Of a DNA stretch of 32,607 nucleotides, positions 22,435 through 30,618 are shown piece by piece. Both the position numbers and the translations under genes were made by a program. This DNA comes from Halosimplex carlsbadense 2-9-1 (GTDB lineage Archaea > Halobacteriota > Halobacteria > Halobacteriales > Haloarculaceae). The first letter of the stretch is position 1. Every line of letters begins with the position of its first letter. Under the pieces are notes generated by a model. That model was not told where the DNA came from. It searched no databases and saw only the letters and a list, made by a program, of their open reading frames with translations. The DNA is taken from NCBI RefSeq assembly GCF_000337455.1, contig NZ_AOIU01000020.1:1-32607 (forward strand), given 5' to 3'.

Positions 22435-25400
22435 ATGCAAACCCGTGCTCCACGGAGTTCTTTCGTCTTCGACGCCCTCAACCCCACCAGTGAGGACGAC
22501 ATCGTGGACGCGGTCGACGACGCGATCGCCGAAAGTGTCGACCGCCTCACCAACGAAATCGACGCCGACCGCCTTCACGAACTGCTCACTAACCGGGACA
22601 CAACAGACGTTCTCGAAGGCCGGGACATCAGCGGCGAAGCCGACCCCGAACCCATCACCCGCCAACGAATCGTCGAACCACTACTGGACGTCTTAGGATT
22701 CGACGATCGCCTCCGTGAAGTCAAGGGCGAAGGCGAAGAAGGCCGTGTCGGCGCACTCCGGGCCGACTACTCCATCAGCCTTGATGACATCGACACTGAA
22801 TCCGAACGGCTGCTGATCGAAGCAGAACCAATCGGGAAGGGTCTTGACGACTCCGACCACGGTCTAGGCCAAGTCCGGGACTGGCTGAGTCGCCGCCGAT
22901 TCCGTGCCGACTACGGAATTGCGACCGATGGCATTCGGTGGATCTTGGTCAAGTACGACCCGGACACGGACGGCACTGACGTACTGGTGAGTGTTGACCT
23001 CACTCCGGCGTTCCTCCACCATCTTGACACCGAACAATCCCAACTGGGCAGCGCGCACACCGACCGCGTCGACGAATTTGTCGCCGCCTTCGAGCGGTAC
23101 AACCTTTTCGACGTTATCCGGGAGGCCCCCGCGGTGCTGGCCGCACAGCGCAAAGATCTGACCGACGAATTCTATGACGAATACGTGTCGGCAGTGTTCG
23201 GTGACCCCGACGATCCCTCTAGCACGTCGCTCATCAGCGACGGCGTCCTCCCGCCTGACGACGCCACAGTCGAACACCAGCAACTGTTCGCCGTCACGCT
23301 CACCAACCGCCTCATCTTCGTCGAATTCCTTGAGGACAAGTGGCTGGTAGAGCCGGGGCTGTTGAACAAAATCGTGGATGAATACCGGGACGGGTACTAC
23401 CCGAACACCTCCCTGTACAAGCAATTCATCCAACCCCTGTTCTACGACGTACTGGCGACCCGTCCCAGCGAACGCGACGCTGGCGCTGACCACGAACTCT
23501 TCGAGGGGATTCCCTACCTCAATTCCGACCTGTTCCGCCCCGAAATCGAAGGATCGGGGCAAGAACCGGTCGACGAACACCCATTCGATGTCCGGGACGA
23601 CGAACTCATCGAAATCATCGAACTGCTCGAAGACTACACATTCAGCGCGGATGGCCGCCCCAACGACCTCGACCCCAGCATTATCGGGAACGTGTTCGAG
23701 AAGACGATCAACAAGATCACGCTCTCCAGCCAGTCACAGAAGGAACTGGGCGCGTACTACACCCCGGACTCCATCACCCGATTCTGCAGCGAACGCACCG
23801 TTCCACCCGCACTCCTCGAACGCTTCCAAGAAGTCGCCGGCGACGAAGAAGGCGACTACTACTACCTGATGGACTGGGAACACGACGACATCGATGCGTA
23901 CGACGACGTGTATCAGTTCATCGACGACCTCCCGCAACTCGAAGGGATCGAAGACGACCTGCTAGACGTGGTGAACGACTTCCGCGCGATTGACCCCGCG
24001 TGCGGCTCCGGGCACTTCCTCACCTCCGTTATCAACGACATCGTCCGCATCCGACGCGCCATACACGAACGGAAACCCGACCCCACGCCCGCACCCTTCA
24101 CACTGGCCAAACGGACGGTTCTAAACAACATCTACGGCGTCGACATCATGCCGCAGGCCGTCCAGATCGGCAAACTCCGACTCTGGCTCTCCGTCCTCGA
24201 GAAAGGAGAGACGGCGACCCTCCAGCGGAAAATGGAACAGGAGGATGAAGACTGGCTCACCCTTCCGAATATCGGCTTCAACCTCAGAAGTGGCAACTCA
24301 CTAATTGGGTATATCGGGTTGGAGGAGGAGGGGCAGACCACGATTGGGTCATGGAACCAGCAGTCCGTCCGCAGACGCTACGCGGACGTCATTCGGGAAG
24401 TCAGAGAGTACAAGCGTACGGACGATGACGAAGCCGCGCTCGAAGCCCGCCACGAAGCAGAGGACAAGATCCGCGACCACGCAGAGGGTCTGAATGAGCG
24501 GATCCGCGACGACTTCGCGGAAGCCGGCGTTGAGGACATCACCGCTGACGAAATCGCGGACTACGACCCGATGCACTGGGTCGTGGAATTCGCGGAAGTG
24601 TACGCCGAAGGTGGGTTCGACGTCATCGTCGCAAATCCGCCGTGGGACAGGCTCACCGCCGACCGCGACACGTTCTTTGCCCGGTTCGACGATCGGTACG
24701 ACGTCGGGTTCCGCGTGCTCCCACCGTCCGAAGCCGACGCCCGCGTCGAAGAGCTCCTCGAGGACGATGACATCGAAGAGTCGTGGGAGGAGTTCCGCCG
24801 CCAGATGGATCAACGGTCGACGTACTTCAGCAACAGCGACACGTACGACCTCCAAGACCCCGAAGTGTTCGACCGCAAGGTTGGCGCCGAAGACGATCTG
24901 TCCCGCCTATTCCTCGAACGCGCGTTTGAGCTGGCACGCGACGACTCCCACACCGCGTTCGTTCTGCCCGGTAATCTCTGGCTGGGTGCCAGTGCGAAGG
25001 ATCTCCGCCGTCACCTCCTCGACAACACCGACTTCCACACGCTGGCGCAGTTCATCAATGGGGACATCTTCGACAACGTCGACAACCGGAAACGCATCTG
25101 CATAATGGCGTTCGGGAACAGCGGCGAAACCGACACTGTCCACGGTGCGTTCGAACACGGCGACACCACCATCCTCAACGATTTCGACGACGCCGCCATC
25201 ACCGTTGAACGCGATCTACTGGATCAATTCAGCCCAGAATCCTTCGTCTTCCCGTACATCCGCAGCCGCGAACAGATCGACATCCTCGAAACGATTATCG
25301 ACCACCCGATAATCAGTGACGACACTCAAGACTGGTTCCTCAACCCCTACCGCGAACTAGACCGGACGAACGACCGCGACCGGTTCATCGAAAACGAAGC

Positions 25401-26286
25401 CGACGGCGACTACCCCGTGTACGGCGGGCGGAACGTCTACCAGTACAGCTACGACGACACCCACATCGACATTCAAAAACCGGAGTTCTGGAGCGTCAAC
25501 GACGGTAGCGACGATGACGCCCGCCAACGCATCCGCGAAAAGAAACAACGCGACCTGAAGAACGCGATTTACCACGACCTCAACCTCAGTGGATCGTCGA
25601 TGAAGGGTGCGGTCAACGACCTCCTGCAGAAACGCCGTAGCCGCGAACTCACGCCCGACGACGTCCTCCTCGACTGCAGCGCGCCCCGGATCGTGTACCG
25701 CGACGTCGCCCGCCCGACCGACGAACGGACGATGATTGGCGCGGTCATCCCATCTGGTGTCGTCTGTCACAACAAGCTCCACACGGTGAGCCGGTTCGAA
25801 CCCAAACCCGCTGCACGCGACGAACTAGAAGAGTTCCCGCTCCACAACATCTACCACCGTACGCTCACCGACAAGGAAATGTTCGCCGCGCTGGGCCTGT
25901 TGAACAGCCTCCCGGTCGGCTACCTGATGCGCTCGAAGATCGACTCCACGGTCGTGATGTACAAGGTCAAAGAATCGCAGATGCCCCGCCTCACCGAAGG
26001 TGACGACTGGTTCGACTACATCTGGCAGCGCGCTGCGCGCCTCAGCTGCTACGGCCCGCAGTTTGAGGATCTCCGTGAGGAACTGGACATCGACGCGGCG
26101 ACCAGCAAACAGGAACGCGACCGCCTCCGCGCGGAGATCGACGCCGCTGCGCTAACCGTGTACGGCCTCAGCGACGACGAAGCTGAATACCTCATCAACG
26201 ACTTCTACCGGACGGACGACCCCACGCTGATGACGGACGACTACTTCGACCTAGTGCTGGAGAAGTACCGCCAGATCGACGCCTAA
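22435..26286 (+). CDS. Type IIG-like restriction-modification protein (Eco57I-class N6-adenine methyltransferase)
   Basis: A 1283-residue protein. An N-terminal region (about 70-140) resembles a PD-(D/E)xK nuclease: Asp111 (RADYSI) and LLIEAEPIGK with Glu129. The usual lysine of ExK is Glu131 here, so cleavage activity is doubtful. The methyltransferase core has motif I DPACGSGHFL at 520 and motif IV NPPW at 734, both typical of gamma-class N6-adenine enzymes that modify DNA. The C-terminal 500 residues look like a target-recognition part (YPVYGGRNVYQYSYDD; SRFEPKP). The frame extends upstream, but only the ATG at 22435 gives a coherent protein. It lies 85 nt after the membrane ATPase and may share its transcript. 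It functions in host defence or element maintenance. Confidence 0.85.
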   Translation: MQTRAPRSSFVFDALNPTSEDDIVDAVDDAIAESVDRLTNEIDADRLHELLTNRDTTDVLEGRDISGEADPEPITRQRIVEPLLDVLGFDDRLREVKGEGEEGRVGALRADYSISLDDIDTESERLLIEAEPIGKGLDDSDHGLGQVRDWLSRRRFRADYGIATDGIRWILVKYDPDTDGTDVLVSVDLTPAFLHHLDTEQSQLGSAHTDRVDEFVAAFERYNLFDVIREAPAVLAAQRKDLTDEFYDEYVSAVFGDPDDPSSTSLISDGVLPPDDATVEHQQLFAVTLTNRLIFVEFLEDKWLVEPGLLNKIVDEYRDGYYPNTSLYKQFIQPLFYDVLATRPSERDAGADHELFEGIPYLNSDLFRPEIEGSGQEPVDEHPFDVRDDELIEIIELLEDYTFSADGRPNDLDPSIIGNVFEKTINKITLSSQSQKELGAYYTPDSITRFCSERTVPPALLERFQEVAGDEEGDYYYLMDWEHDDIDAYDDVYQFIDDLPQLEGIEDDLLDVVNDFRAIDPACGSGHFLTSVINDIVRIRRAIHERKPDPTPAPFTLAKRTVLNNIYGVDIMPQAVQIGKLRLWLSVLEKGETATLQRKMEQEDEDWLTLPNIGFNLRSGNSLIGYIGLEEEGQTTIGSWNQQSVRRRYADVIREVREYKRTDDDEAALEARHEAEDKIRDHAEGLNERIRDDFAEAGVEDITADEIADYDPMHWVVEFAEVYAEGGFDVIVANPPWDRLTADRDTFFARFDDRYDVGFRVLPPSEADARVEELLEDDDIEESWEEFRRQMDQRSTYFSNSDTYDLQDPEVFDRKVGAEDDLSRLFLERAFELARDDSHTAFVLPGNLWLGASAKDLRRHLLDNTDFHTLAQFINGDIFDNVDNRKRICIMAFGNSGETDTVHGAFEHGDTTILNDFDDAAITVERDLLDQFSPESFVFPYIRSREQIDILETIIDHPIISDDTQDWFLNPYRELDRTNDRDRFIENEADGDYPVYGGRNVYQYSYDDTHIDIQKPEFWSVNDGSDDDARQRIREKKQRDLKNAIYHDLNLSGSSMKGAVNDLLQKRRSRELTPDDVLLDCSAPRIVYRDVARPTDERTMIGAVIPSGVVCHNKLHTVSRFEPKPAARDELEEFPLHNIYHRTLTDKEMFAALGLLNSLPVGYLMRSKIDSTVVMYKVKESQMPRLTEGDDWFDYIWQRAARLSCYGPQFEDLREELDIDAATSKQERDRLRAEIDAAALTVYGLSDDEAEYLINDFYRTDDPTLMTDDYFDLVLEKYRQIDA

Positions 26287-26548
26287 CACCCGCCGACCCC
26301 ACGCCTCTTCATCCCGCCCGGAACCTCATTCGAGGAACACCAGCACTTCTACCGTGAACCCCTGCCTGAACAGGGCCTACTCCCCGGCATTCGACGCCGT
26401 GTCGCGTGAACCTCATTCCCCACATTCCGGGCAGCCGCAGCATTCCACGCAGCAGATACTGTTCTTAATTATAGGATTAAGAATAACCAGCTGTCCCACC
26501 CCCGCTCCCGTCACGCCCTTCAGGTTGTGAATCTGACACTCAACACGA
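26287..26548. other. Intergenic region with an 8+8 bp AT-rich dyad
   Basis: 262 nt after the type IIG gene. TTCTTAAT (26462-26469) and ATTAAGAA (26476-26483) are perfect inverted arms around TATAGG, another member of the TTCTTAA family. Words GAACCTCATTC repeat near 26321-26331 and 26408-26418. No gene is seen in this stretch. Confidence 0.5.
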
Positions 26549-26740
26549 ATGCGACGCCTCCGAACACGACTCCGCCAACTGACCCCTCCCACCCTGCTCA
26601 CGCTCCTCATCATCACCGCCGGGTTCGCCGCGTACGGCGCACCCCGGCCCGCCCTGACACCCGCAGCAATCACGCCCACGGCCACTCTCACCCTGTACGC
26701 CAGCGTGGTCTACATCCTCCTCAACCGCACACCATACTAG
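26549..26740 (+). CDS. Small two-helix membrane protein
   Basis: A 63-residue protein: a basic N-terminus (MRRLRTRLRQ), a hydrophobic helix at about 14-30 (LTLLIITAGFAAYGA), and a second at about 42-58 (TLTLYASVVYILL). It is like the other small two-helix proteins at 968, 9574 and 28293 in design, not in sequence. A competing frame from 26527 gives a Thr/Pro/Asn/Arg-rich product that is not protein-like. The nearest promoter-like dyad is about 70-85 nt upstream, so the start is uncertain. Confidence 0.5.
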   Translation: MRRLRTRLRQLTPPTLLTLLIITAGFAAYGAPRPALTPAAITPTATLTLYASVVYILLNRTPY

Positions 26741-26798
26741 ACACACCCCCATCGTTTCCGATGAAAAACCACCCGGCGCGCCGGCGACGGCGGGTCGG

Positions 26799-27632
26799 TT
26801 ACAGGCCGAACAAGTCACGGTACTCCTCCGGCACGCTCCACCCCGACATCTTGCCGTCGCGCCATTCTACGAACCGGTCGTACACTTCGACGCGCTCCCG
26901 CAACCGCAGCTCCTCCAATCGGTTGAGGCGCTGATGCACGCTGGCATCCATCCGCGTCACCGCGCCCAACTCTTGCTGGATTTTGCTAATCACGTCGTTC
27001 ATCCGATCCTGCTTCTCTTCGAGTTCGTCCAGTCGTTCCGCGTTCCCCTGCACCTCTGCCTCGAGGTCGTCCACCCGCTCTTCCAGCGTACTGACCCGAC
27101 TGTCCAACTCTCCGATGTACAGATTCTCAATCTGGTTATCGACGTAGTTCTCCGTCGCGTAGTCGTCTTTGGCGCGGCTGATGAACTTACTGTGCTCCGT
27201 GATCGTGTCGCCACGACCGTCCACAACCTGTTCCGCCTGTTCGACGCGCTGCTCCAAGCCGTCCACGTAGTCCTGCATCCGACGGAACTCCTCCACCAAG
27301 TCCGACGCAGGCACGACGTCGACCATCGCCCCCACGTTGCCGTCGACGAACTCCCGGCCCTCATCGGTCAACCCGTACAGATGAGCGTTCTTCCGGTCAC
27401 CGCTGCGCTCACGCTCACCGACCTTCTCCACCAGCCCCAGCCGGTTCAGCTTCCCCACGTCGTTCGCCGTCCGCTTCACGCGGTGGTGGACGCGGCCACG
27501 GTACTCTTCGCGGTCACCCATCTCCTCAGCGATCTTCCCGGTCGTCATTCCCCCGTCCTCCTGTCGGAGGATCCGGAGCGTGGACTGACTGATTTCGTCG
27601 ATCGATTCGCCTTCGAATGTCACTTCTGGCAT
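26799..27632 (-). CDS. Winged-helix regulator with long coiled coil
   Basis: 277 residues from the ATG at 27632. Residues 14-97 form a winged helix (SQSTLRILRQEDGGMTTGKI, then RVKRTANDVGKLNRLGLVEK and a basic wing YGLTDEGREFVD), as in PadR/MarR-type regulators. Residues about 112-140 and 165-250 are coiled coil (LEERVDDLEAEV, LDELEEKQDRM). Proteins of this layout are common on haloarchaeal plasmids and probably bind DNA as oligomers. An in-frame ATG at 27674 is possible, but the TATA-like aaataatg at about 27689-27697 predicts transcription from below 27670, which favours 27632. The upstream element is shared with the promoter of TFB-like gene 1. Confidence 0.75.
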   Translation of the reverse strand: MPEVTFEGESIDEISQSTLRILRQEDGGMTTGKIAEEMGDREEYRGRVHHRVKRTANDVGKLNRLGLVEKVGERERSGDRKNAHLYGLTDEGREFVDGNVGAMVDVVPASDLVEEFRRMQDYVDGLEQRVEQAEQVVDGRGDTITEHSKFISRAKDDYATENYVDNQIENLYIGELDSRVSTLEERVDDLEAEVQGNAERLDELEEKQDRMNDVISKIQQELGAVTRMDASVHQRLNRLEELRLRERVEVYDRFVEWRDGKMSGWSVPEEYRDLFGL

Positions 27633-27682
27633 ACTTTCGCACCGCGGGTCTACCCGATACTGACGTAAAATCATATCGCAAA

Positions 27683-27704
27683 ACCGACATTATTTGATGT
27701 CAGA
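27683..27704. promoter_or_regulatory. ACCGACATT..ATTTGATGT element with GACAT/ATGTC dyad
   Basis: GACAT (27686-27690) and ATGTC (27697-27701) are inverted arms around TATTTG. The surrounding words match the element at 7027-7051 before TFB-like gene 1 apart from a three-base difference in length. It lies at the promoter of the winged-helix gene and may be its autoregulatory site. Confidence 0.5.
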
Positions 27705-28292
27705 GAACCGGCGACGACTATACCCAATTGGCCCCCGGGCAAATTGAAATCACAGGAACAGGCTCATTCTCCAAGTGGAGACCCGCGTGACAAGAGAGGG
27801 GGGCAGGGAAGCCCCACCGGGACAGGACAGGACTCCCATTGCAAGCAAGGAAGGGGAACCCACCTCTGCAGGAAGGTAGGGGAACCCTGTCTCCCGCAGA
27901 GAGGGTAGGGGGCCATACCACTCTACAGGAAGGCAGGAACCCGGTCATCCGCAGGGATAGGCTGATTCCCCCAAGGAGGGGAGCGGAACCCCACCGGGGT
28001 TCCGCGACCACGCGAATGGCAGGGAAACCAACCCCTTTGCGGGAATCCGGGATGCGGGCAGACGGCGCGGGATGTGTGACAGCTCCCGCAAAGAGAGGGT
28101 CGAGGCCGGGACAGACGGCGGCGACGCTGACGGAATCCGTGGCGGGAGACGGCGACCCCGGCCCGTCTACGTGGACGCAGAGGACTGGACTTCCCTCAAG
28201 AGGAGTGGAAGACGACGTGTCGCGTCCGCTGGGAGGCCGCAGTGAACGCCGGCGGCGGTGATTTGACGGCACAGGCGGCCGAACACGTGGGT
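27705..28292 (+). repeat. G-rich degenerate tandem repeat region
   Basis: Nearly 590 nt without a credible gene. From about 27850 to 28010 the plus strand holds degenerate units of about 22-30 bp, each starting near (C)AGGAAGG or CAGAGAGGG and running into GGGGAACCC or similar, e.g. CAGGAAGGTAGGGGAACCC, CAGGAAGGCAGGAACCC and GGAGCGGAACCCC. AACCCCACCGGGGTT (27988-28002) is a perfect dyad apart from its central base. The strong G/A bias of one strand is unlike the coding DNA around it. It could be an origin, a partition site or an array of binding sites. Confidence 0.5.
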
Positions 28293-28496
28293 ATGGAGAC
28301 GGTCGAACGCGCGAAACGGGTGAGCAGACGGCACGGGGCGTGGCTGGCGGTCGCCATCGCCCTGTACGTCGTGCTGATGGTGCCAGAGATCGTCGAGAAG
28401 GGAGTGCCGGGGTGGTTGGCTGTCGGGGGCGCCGCTCCCGCGGTGGTCGTGATTCTGGTGGGGTTGCCGGAGGACGTCCGACGGTTGCGGCGTTAG
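28293..28496 (+). CDS. Small two-helix membrane protein
   Basis: A 67-residue protein: charged amphipathic N-terminus (ETVERAKRVSRRHGAW), hydrophobic segments at about 17-31 (AVAIALYVVLMVPEI) and 38-58 (WLAVGGAAPAVVVILVGLP), and a basic tail. The start is the ATG at 28293; a GTG at 28242 would add 17 residues. The 14 bases ending at the ATG (AACACGTGGGTATG) are identical to those before the gene at 968. No family is recognised. Confidence 0.6.
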   Translation: METVERAKRVSRRHGAWLAVAIALYVVLMVPEIVEKGVPGWLAVGGAAPAVVVILVGLPEDVRRLRR

Positions 28497-28846
28497 TCAG
28501 GATGACGGCGTGGCGGGAGACGGCGCTTGTTTCGCAGTGGATTGGGGCGGAATACCCTGTAGTCCTCCCGTGAGACAGGCGAAAACAGGCAGTACGGGCA
28601 GACGGCAGACGCCGGCGTGAACGACTCCAGCACGCGCAAGACGCGGACTGGCGACGGTGGCGGCGCGGATGCGTGGGCGCGTGCAGGTGGCTGCTGGCCG
28701 GTCGCTGATGGTTCGTGGCCGATTGGACGGTGTGGATCGTGACGGCTGTCAGGCGGGCGTGAGCGGCTGCTGGCCGTTGGTGGGTCTTACCTAACCAACG
28801 GACGGGATTGTTCGAGTGTTTGGTAAGATAGGCGGGCTGCCAGACA
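28497..28846. other. Gene-free region
   Basis: 350 nt without a gene that I can support; a minus-strand frame across here is an arginine/proline-rich GC shadow. It contains CCTGTAGTCCTCC (28556-28568), a 13-mer repeated exactly at 30522-30534, and the operator-like element at 28785-28828. Confidence 0.45.
28785..28828. promoter_or_regulatory. Facing TCTTACC / GGTAAG element
   Basis: TCTTACCTAAC (28785-28795) faces GTTTGGTAAGA (28818-28828) with a 22-bp spacer, the short-spacing class like 11312-11357. It ends 18 bp before promoter block C. The gene at 28898 therefore has both element types, operator and promoter block. Confidence 0.7.
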
Positions 28847-28869
28847 CCCACTTCTGGTTAACGTTTAAA
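28847..28869 (+). promoter_or_regulatory. Repeated promoter block, copy C
   Basis: CCCACTTCTGGT, then TAACG, then TTTAAA (TATA box 28864-28869), 29-34 nt before the ATG at 28898. The CCCACTT half and the TATA half are conserved and the middle is diverged. Confidence 0.65.
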
Positions 28870-28897
28870 TCAAATCGGCCCTGATCATCTAGTGCTG

Positions 28898-29725
28898 ATG
28901 GCAGACGAACAGGCCAGTCTTGACCGATTTGTGACCGACGGAGGTGACACCACCAACGACACGAATACTGACGCGACAGACGGCGGAGATGCTGACGGCG
29001 ATGCTGTGGAGCGAACAGCGAACGCGACCGACATCACGATGCCGGCGGCGTTTGAGGAGCTGACGTACGAAGTCGAGGAGTGGGAGAAAAGCCACAGTAC
29101 GTGGCGGACGGACTACGGGACGACGGACGAAATCACCGGCTTCCCCACCGACGTCGGCGGAGAGCGGGAGATCGCGCACAAGGTGATCCACCGGTCGGAC
29201 GCCGTGCCGATGACGTACCGGAGCACGGGGCGTCGGGAGGGCACGCACGGCGTCGACGTCGACGAACTGGAGGGCGTGGGCGTCAGGGACGGTGACTGCG
29301 TGACGGCGGCCCGCGTGCTGGCCGCCCTCGAGGACGATGACTGCCGGGAGATCGTGGACGCCTTCGAGGAGCGCGTGGAGGAGTGGCGTGAGCGCAAAGC
29401 CGCGGAAGAGCGGTTCAGTGTACGGATTAAAAAGATGTGGACGGAGGGATCCGGTGATGGCGGCACGGGGAAGGCGACGTTCGCGCTCACGGACGCGGAG
29501 ACGGGACGGGAGTATGAGCTGATCGCGCTGAATCACGTGGATATGGGGTGCGTGATCGAGGGCAAGGGCAACCGGGAGTACGACCTACCTGACGCGGCGG
29601 TGACGTACATCCGCAAGTACAGTGGCGTGCCGACGGGGCACCTGCAGACGCTGGCTGACTGGCCCGGTCACGATGGCGGGAGTCGGGGTGCGCCCCGGCA
29701 TCCGCGCGGTCGAGGCGGGTACTGA
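28898..29725 (+). CDS. Orphan acidic protein under promoter block C
   Basis: A 275-residue protein. The N-terminus (1-50) is Asp/Thr/Asn-rich and probably disordered. Helical segments follow (FEELTYEVEEWEKSHSTW; EERVEEWRERKAAEER), then a C-terminal strand-rich part (GKATFALTDAETGREYELIA) and a short Gly/Arg tail (GAPRHPRGRGGY) that could touch nucleic acid. No known family is seen. I use the ATG at 28898 instead of the GTG two codons earlier. The gene carries both the facing TCTTACC/GGTAAG element and the promoter block, so it is a good reporter gene for the proposed regulatory circuit. Confidence 0.75.
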   Translation: MADEQASLDRFVTDGGDTTNDTNTDATDGGDADGDAVERTANATDITMPAAFEELTYEVEEWEKSHSTWRTDYGTTDEITGFPTDVGGEREIAHKVIHRSDAVPMTYRSTGRREGTHGVDVDELEGVGVRDGDCVTAARVLAALEDDDCREIVDAFEERVEEWRERKAAEERFSVRIKKMWTEGSGDGGTGKATFALTDAETGREYELIALNHVDMGCVIEGKGNREYDLPDAAVTYIRKYSGVPTGHLQTLADWPGHDGGSRGAPRHPRGRGGY

Positions 29726-29924
29726 CGCCCCTACACGGGCTCCACGCCCGGTTTCCCCAGCGTTCTAACACGTCGTGCCCACCAGTTCAGGCCGCCGCCG
29801 TCGGTGGGTGGTAGGGAAAGTTGTCGACAGGGCGTGCTTTACAGGTTGACACGACGGGGTGATGGGCGGGATCCGGCGGCGATGAAGACGTATCCCGGTC
29901 ACGCCCTGACTGACGGACGCGGAA

Positions 29925-30455
29925 ATGGAAGATGCACTCTACACCGTGCGGATCGTGGACGTGAAGCAGTACGGCGGGCGGAATCGTCACGCTCTGCTCC
30001 AAGCTGATATGGACGCTCAGCGGGCGCGTGTGCGGGCGTTGGAGGCCGTCCTTGGCCGCCGTGACGTACAGGGCGTCGACGGAGTCGAAGTCTCAGAACA
30101 CGTCGATACGTGGGCGTACGAAGGCGGTGAACGGCTGGCGTGGGAGGATGTCGTCGAACTGCTGCCCGCCGGCGACGATGAAGCGGTCGACGTCCGGGAG
30201 CGCGTCCAGCAGATGGCTGACGGGCTGGCGGCCGGCCGTGACGACGTCGAGGCGGAGGCCGCCCGCGTGGCGGAGGGAGCGGGGACGGTGCAGGCCGACG
30301 TCGTCGTCCGGGACTTCCGTGGTGAAGCGGTCGCGGAGGACGTGCTGGTCATCTGGTACGATTACACGGAGAGGGAGTGGGATGCGCCCACGGAGTACGA
30401 TCTCGAAATCAGTCGTGCCATCAGCGGGGCGTTGGCCGGGATCGACGTAGAGTGA
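29925..30455 (+). CDS. Orphan acidic protein
   Basis: A 176-residue protein: an N-terminal strand-like stretch (ALYTVRIVDVKQYGG), a long acidic/Ala-rich helical middle (VQQMADGLAAGRDDVEAEAA), and a C-terminal strand pair (GEAVAEDVLVIWYDYTEREW). No motif is recognised. The ATG at 29925 lies 199 nt after the previous stop, with no strong TATA box in view, so it may be expressed from the upstream promoter. The composition is fully haloarchaeal. Confidence 0.7.
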   Translation: MEDALYTVRIVDVKQYGGRNRHALLQADMDAQRARVRALEAVLGRRDVQGVDGVEVSEHVDTWAYEGGERLAWEDVVELLPAGDDEAVDVRERVQQMADGLAAGRDDVEAEAARVAEGAGTVQADVVVRDFRGEAVAEDVLVIWYDYTEREWDAPTEYDLEISRAISGALAGIDVE

Positions 30456-30567
30456 CGCCGGGGATGGGAGTACCGGTGGCGGGTTGATGGCCTGTTTTCG
30501 CGTCGTTACCCACCGGAACAGCCTGTAGTCCTCCGCGTTGGCTGTCTCACTTGACTACCCACAATCA

Positions 30568-30590
30568 CCCACTTCTGATAAATCTTTAAG
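30568..30590 (+). promoter_or_regulatory. Repeated promoter block, copy D
   Basis: CCCACTTCTGAT, then AAATC, then TTTAAG (TATA box 30585-30590), 29-34 nt before the ATG at 30619. Bases after the box (TTAATCAGGC) match copy A (TTAAACAGGC at 3277). Confidence 0.72.
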
Positions 30591-30618
30591 TTAATCAGGC
30601 TCCTACGTTCGGGTGCAG

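Noticed and set aside
27850..28010. Possible CRISPR array in the G-rich repeats
   Set aside because: Units vary in length and sequence, there are no conserved repeats with unique spacers, and no cas gene is present.
27718..28851. 377-codon open frame on the minus strand
   Set aside because: The product is Arg/Pro/Ser-rich, lacks the acidic haloarchaeal signature, crosses the G-rich repeat region and overlaps the better-supported gene at 28293. It is a stop-poor GC shadow.
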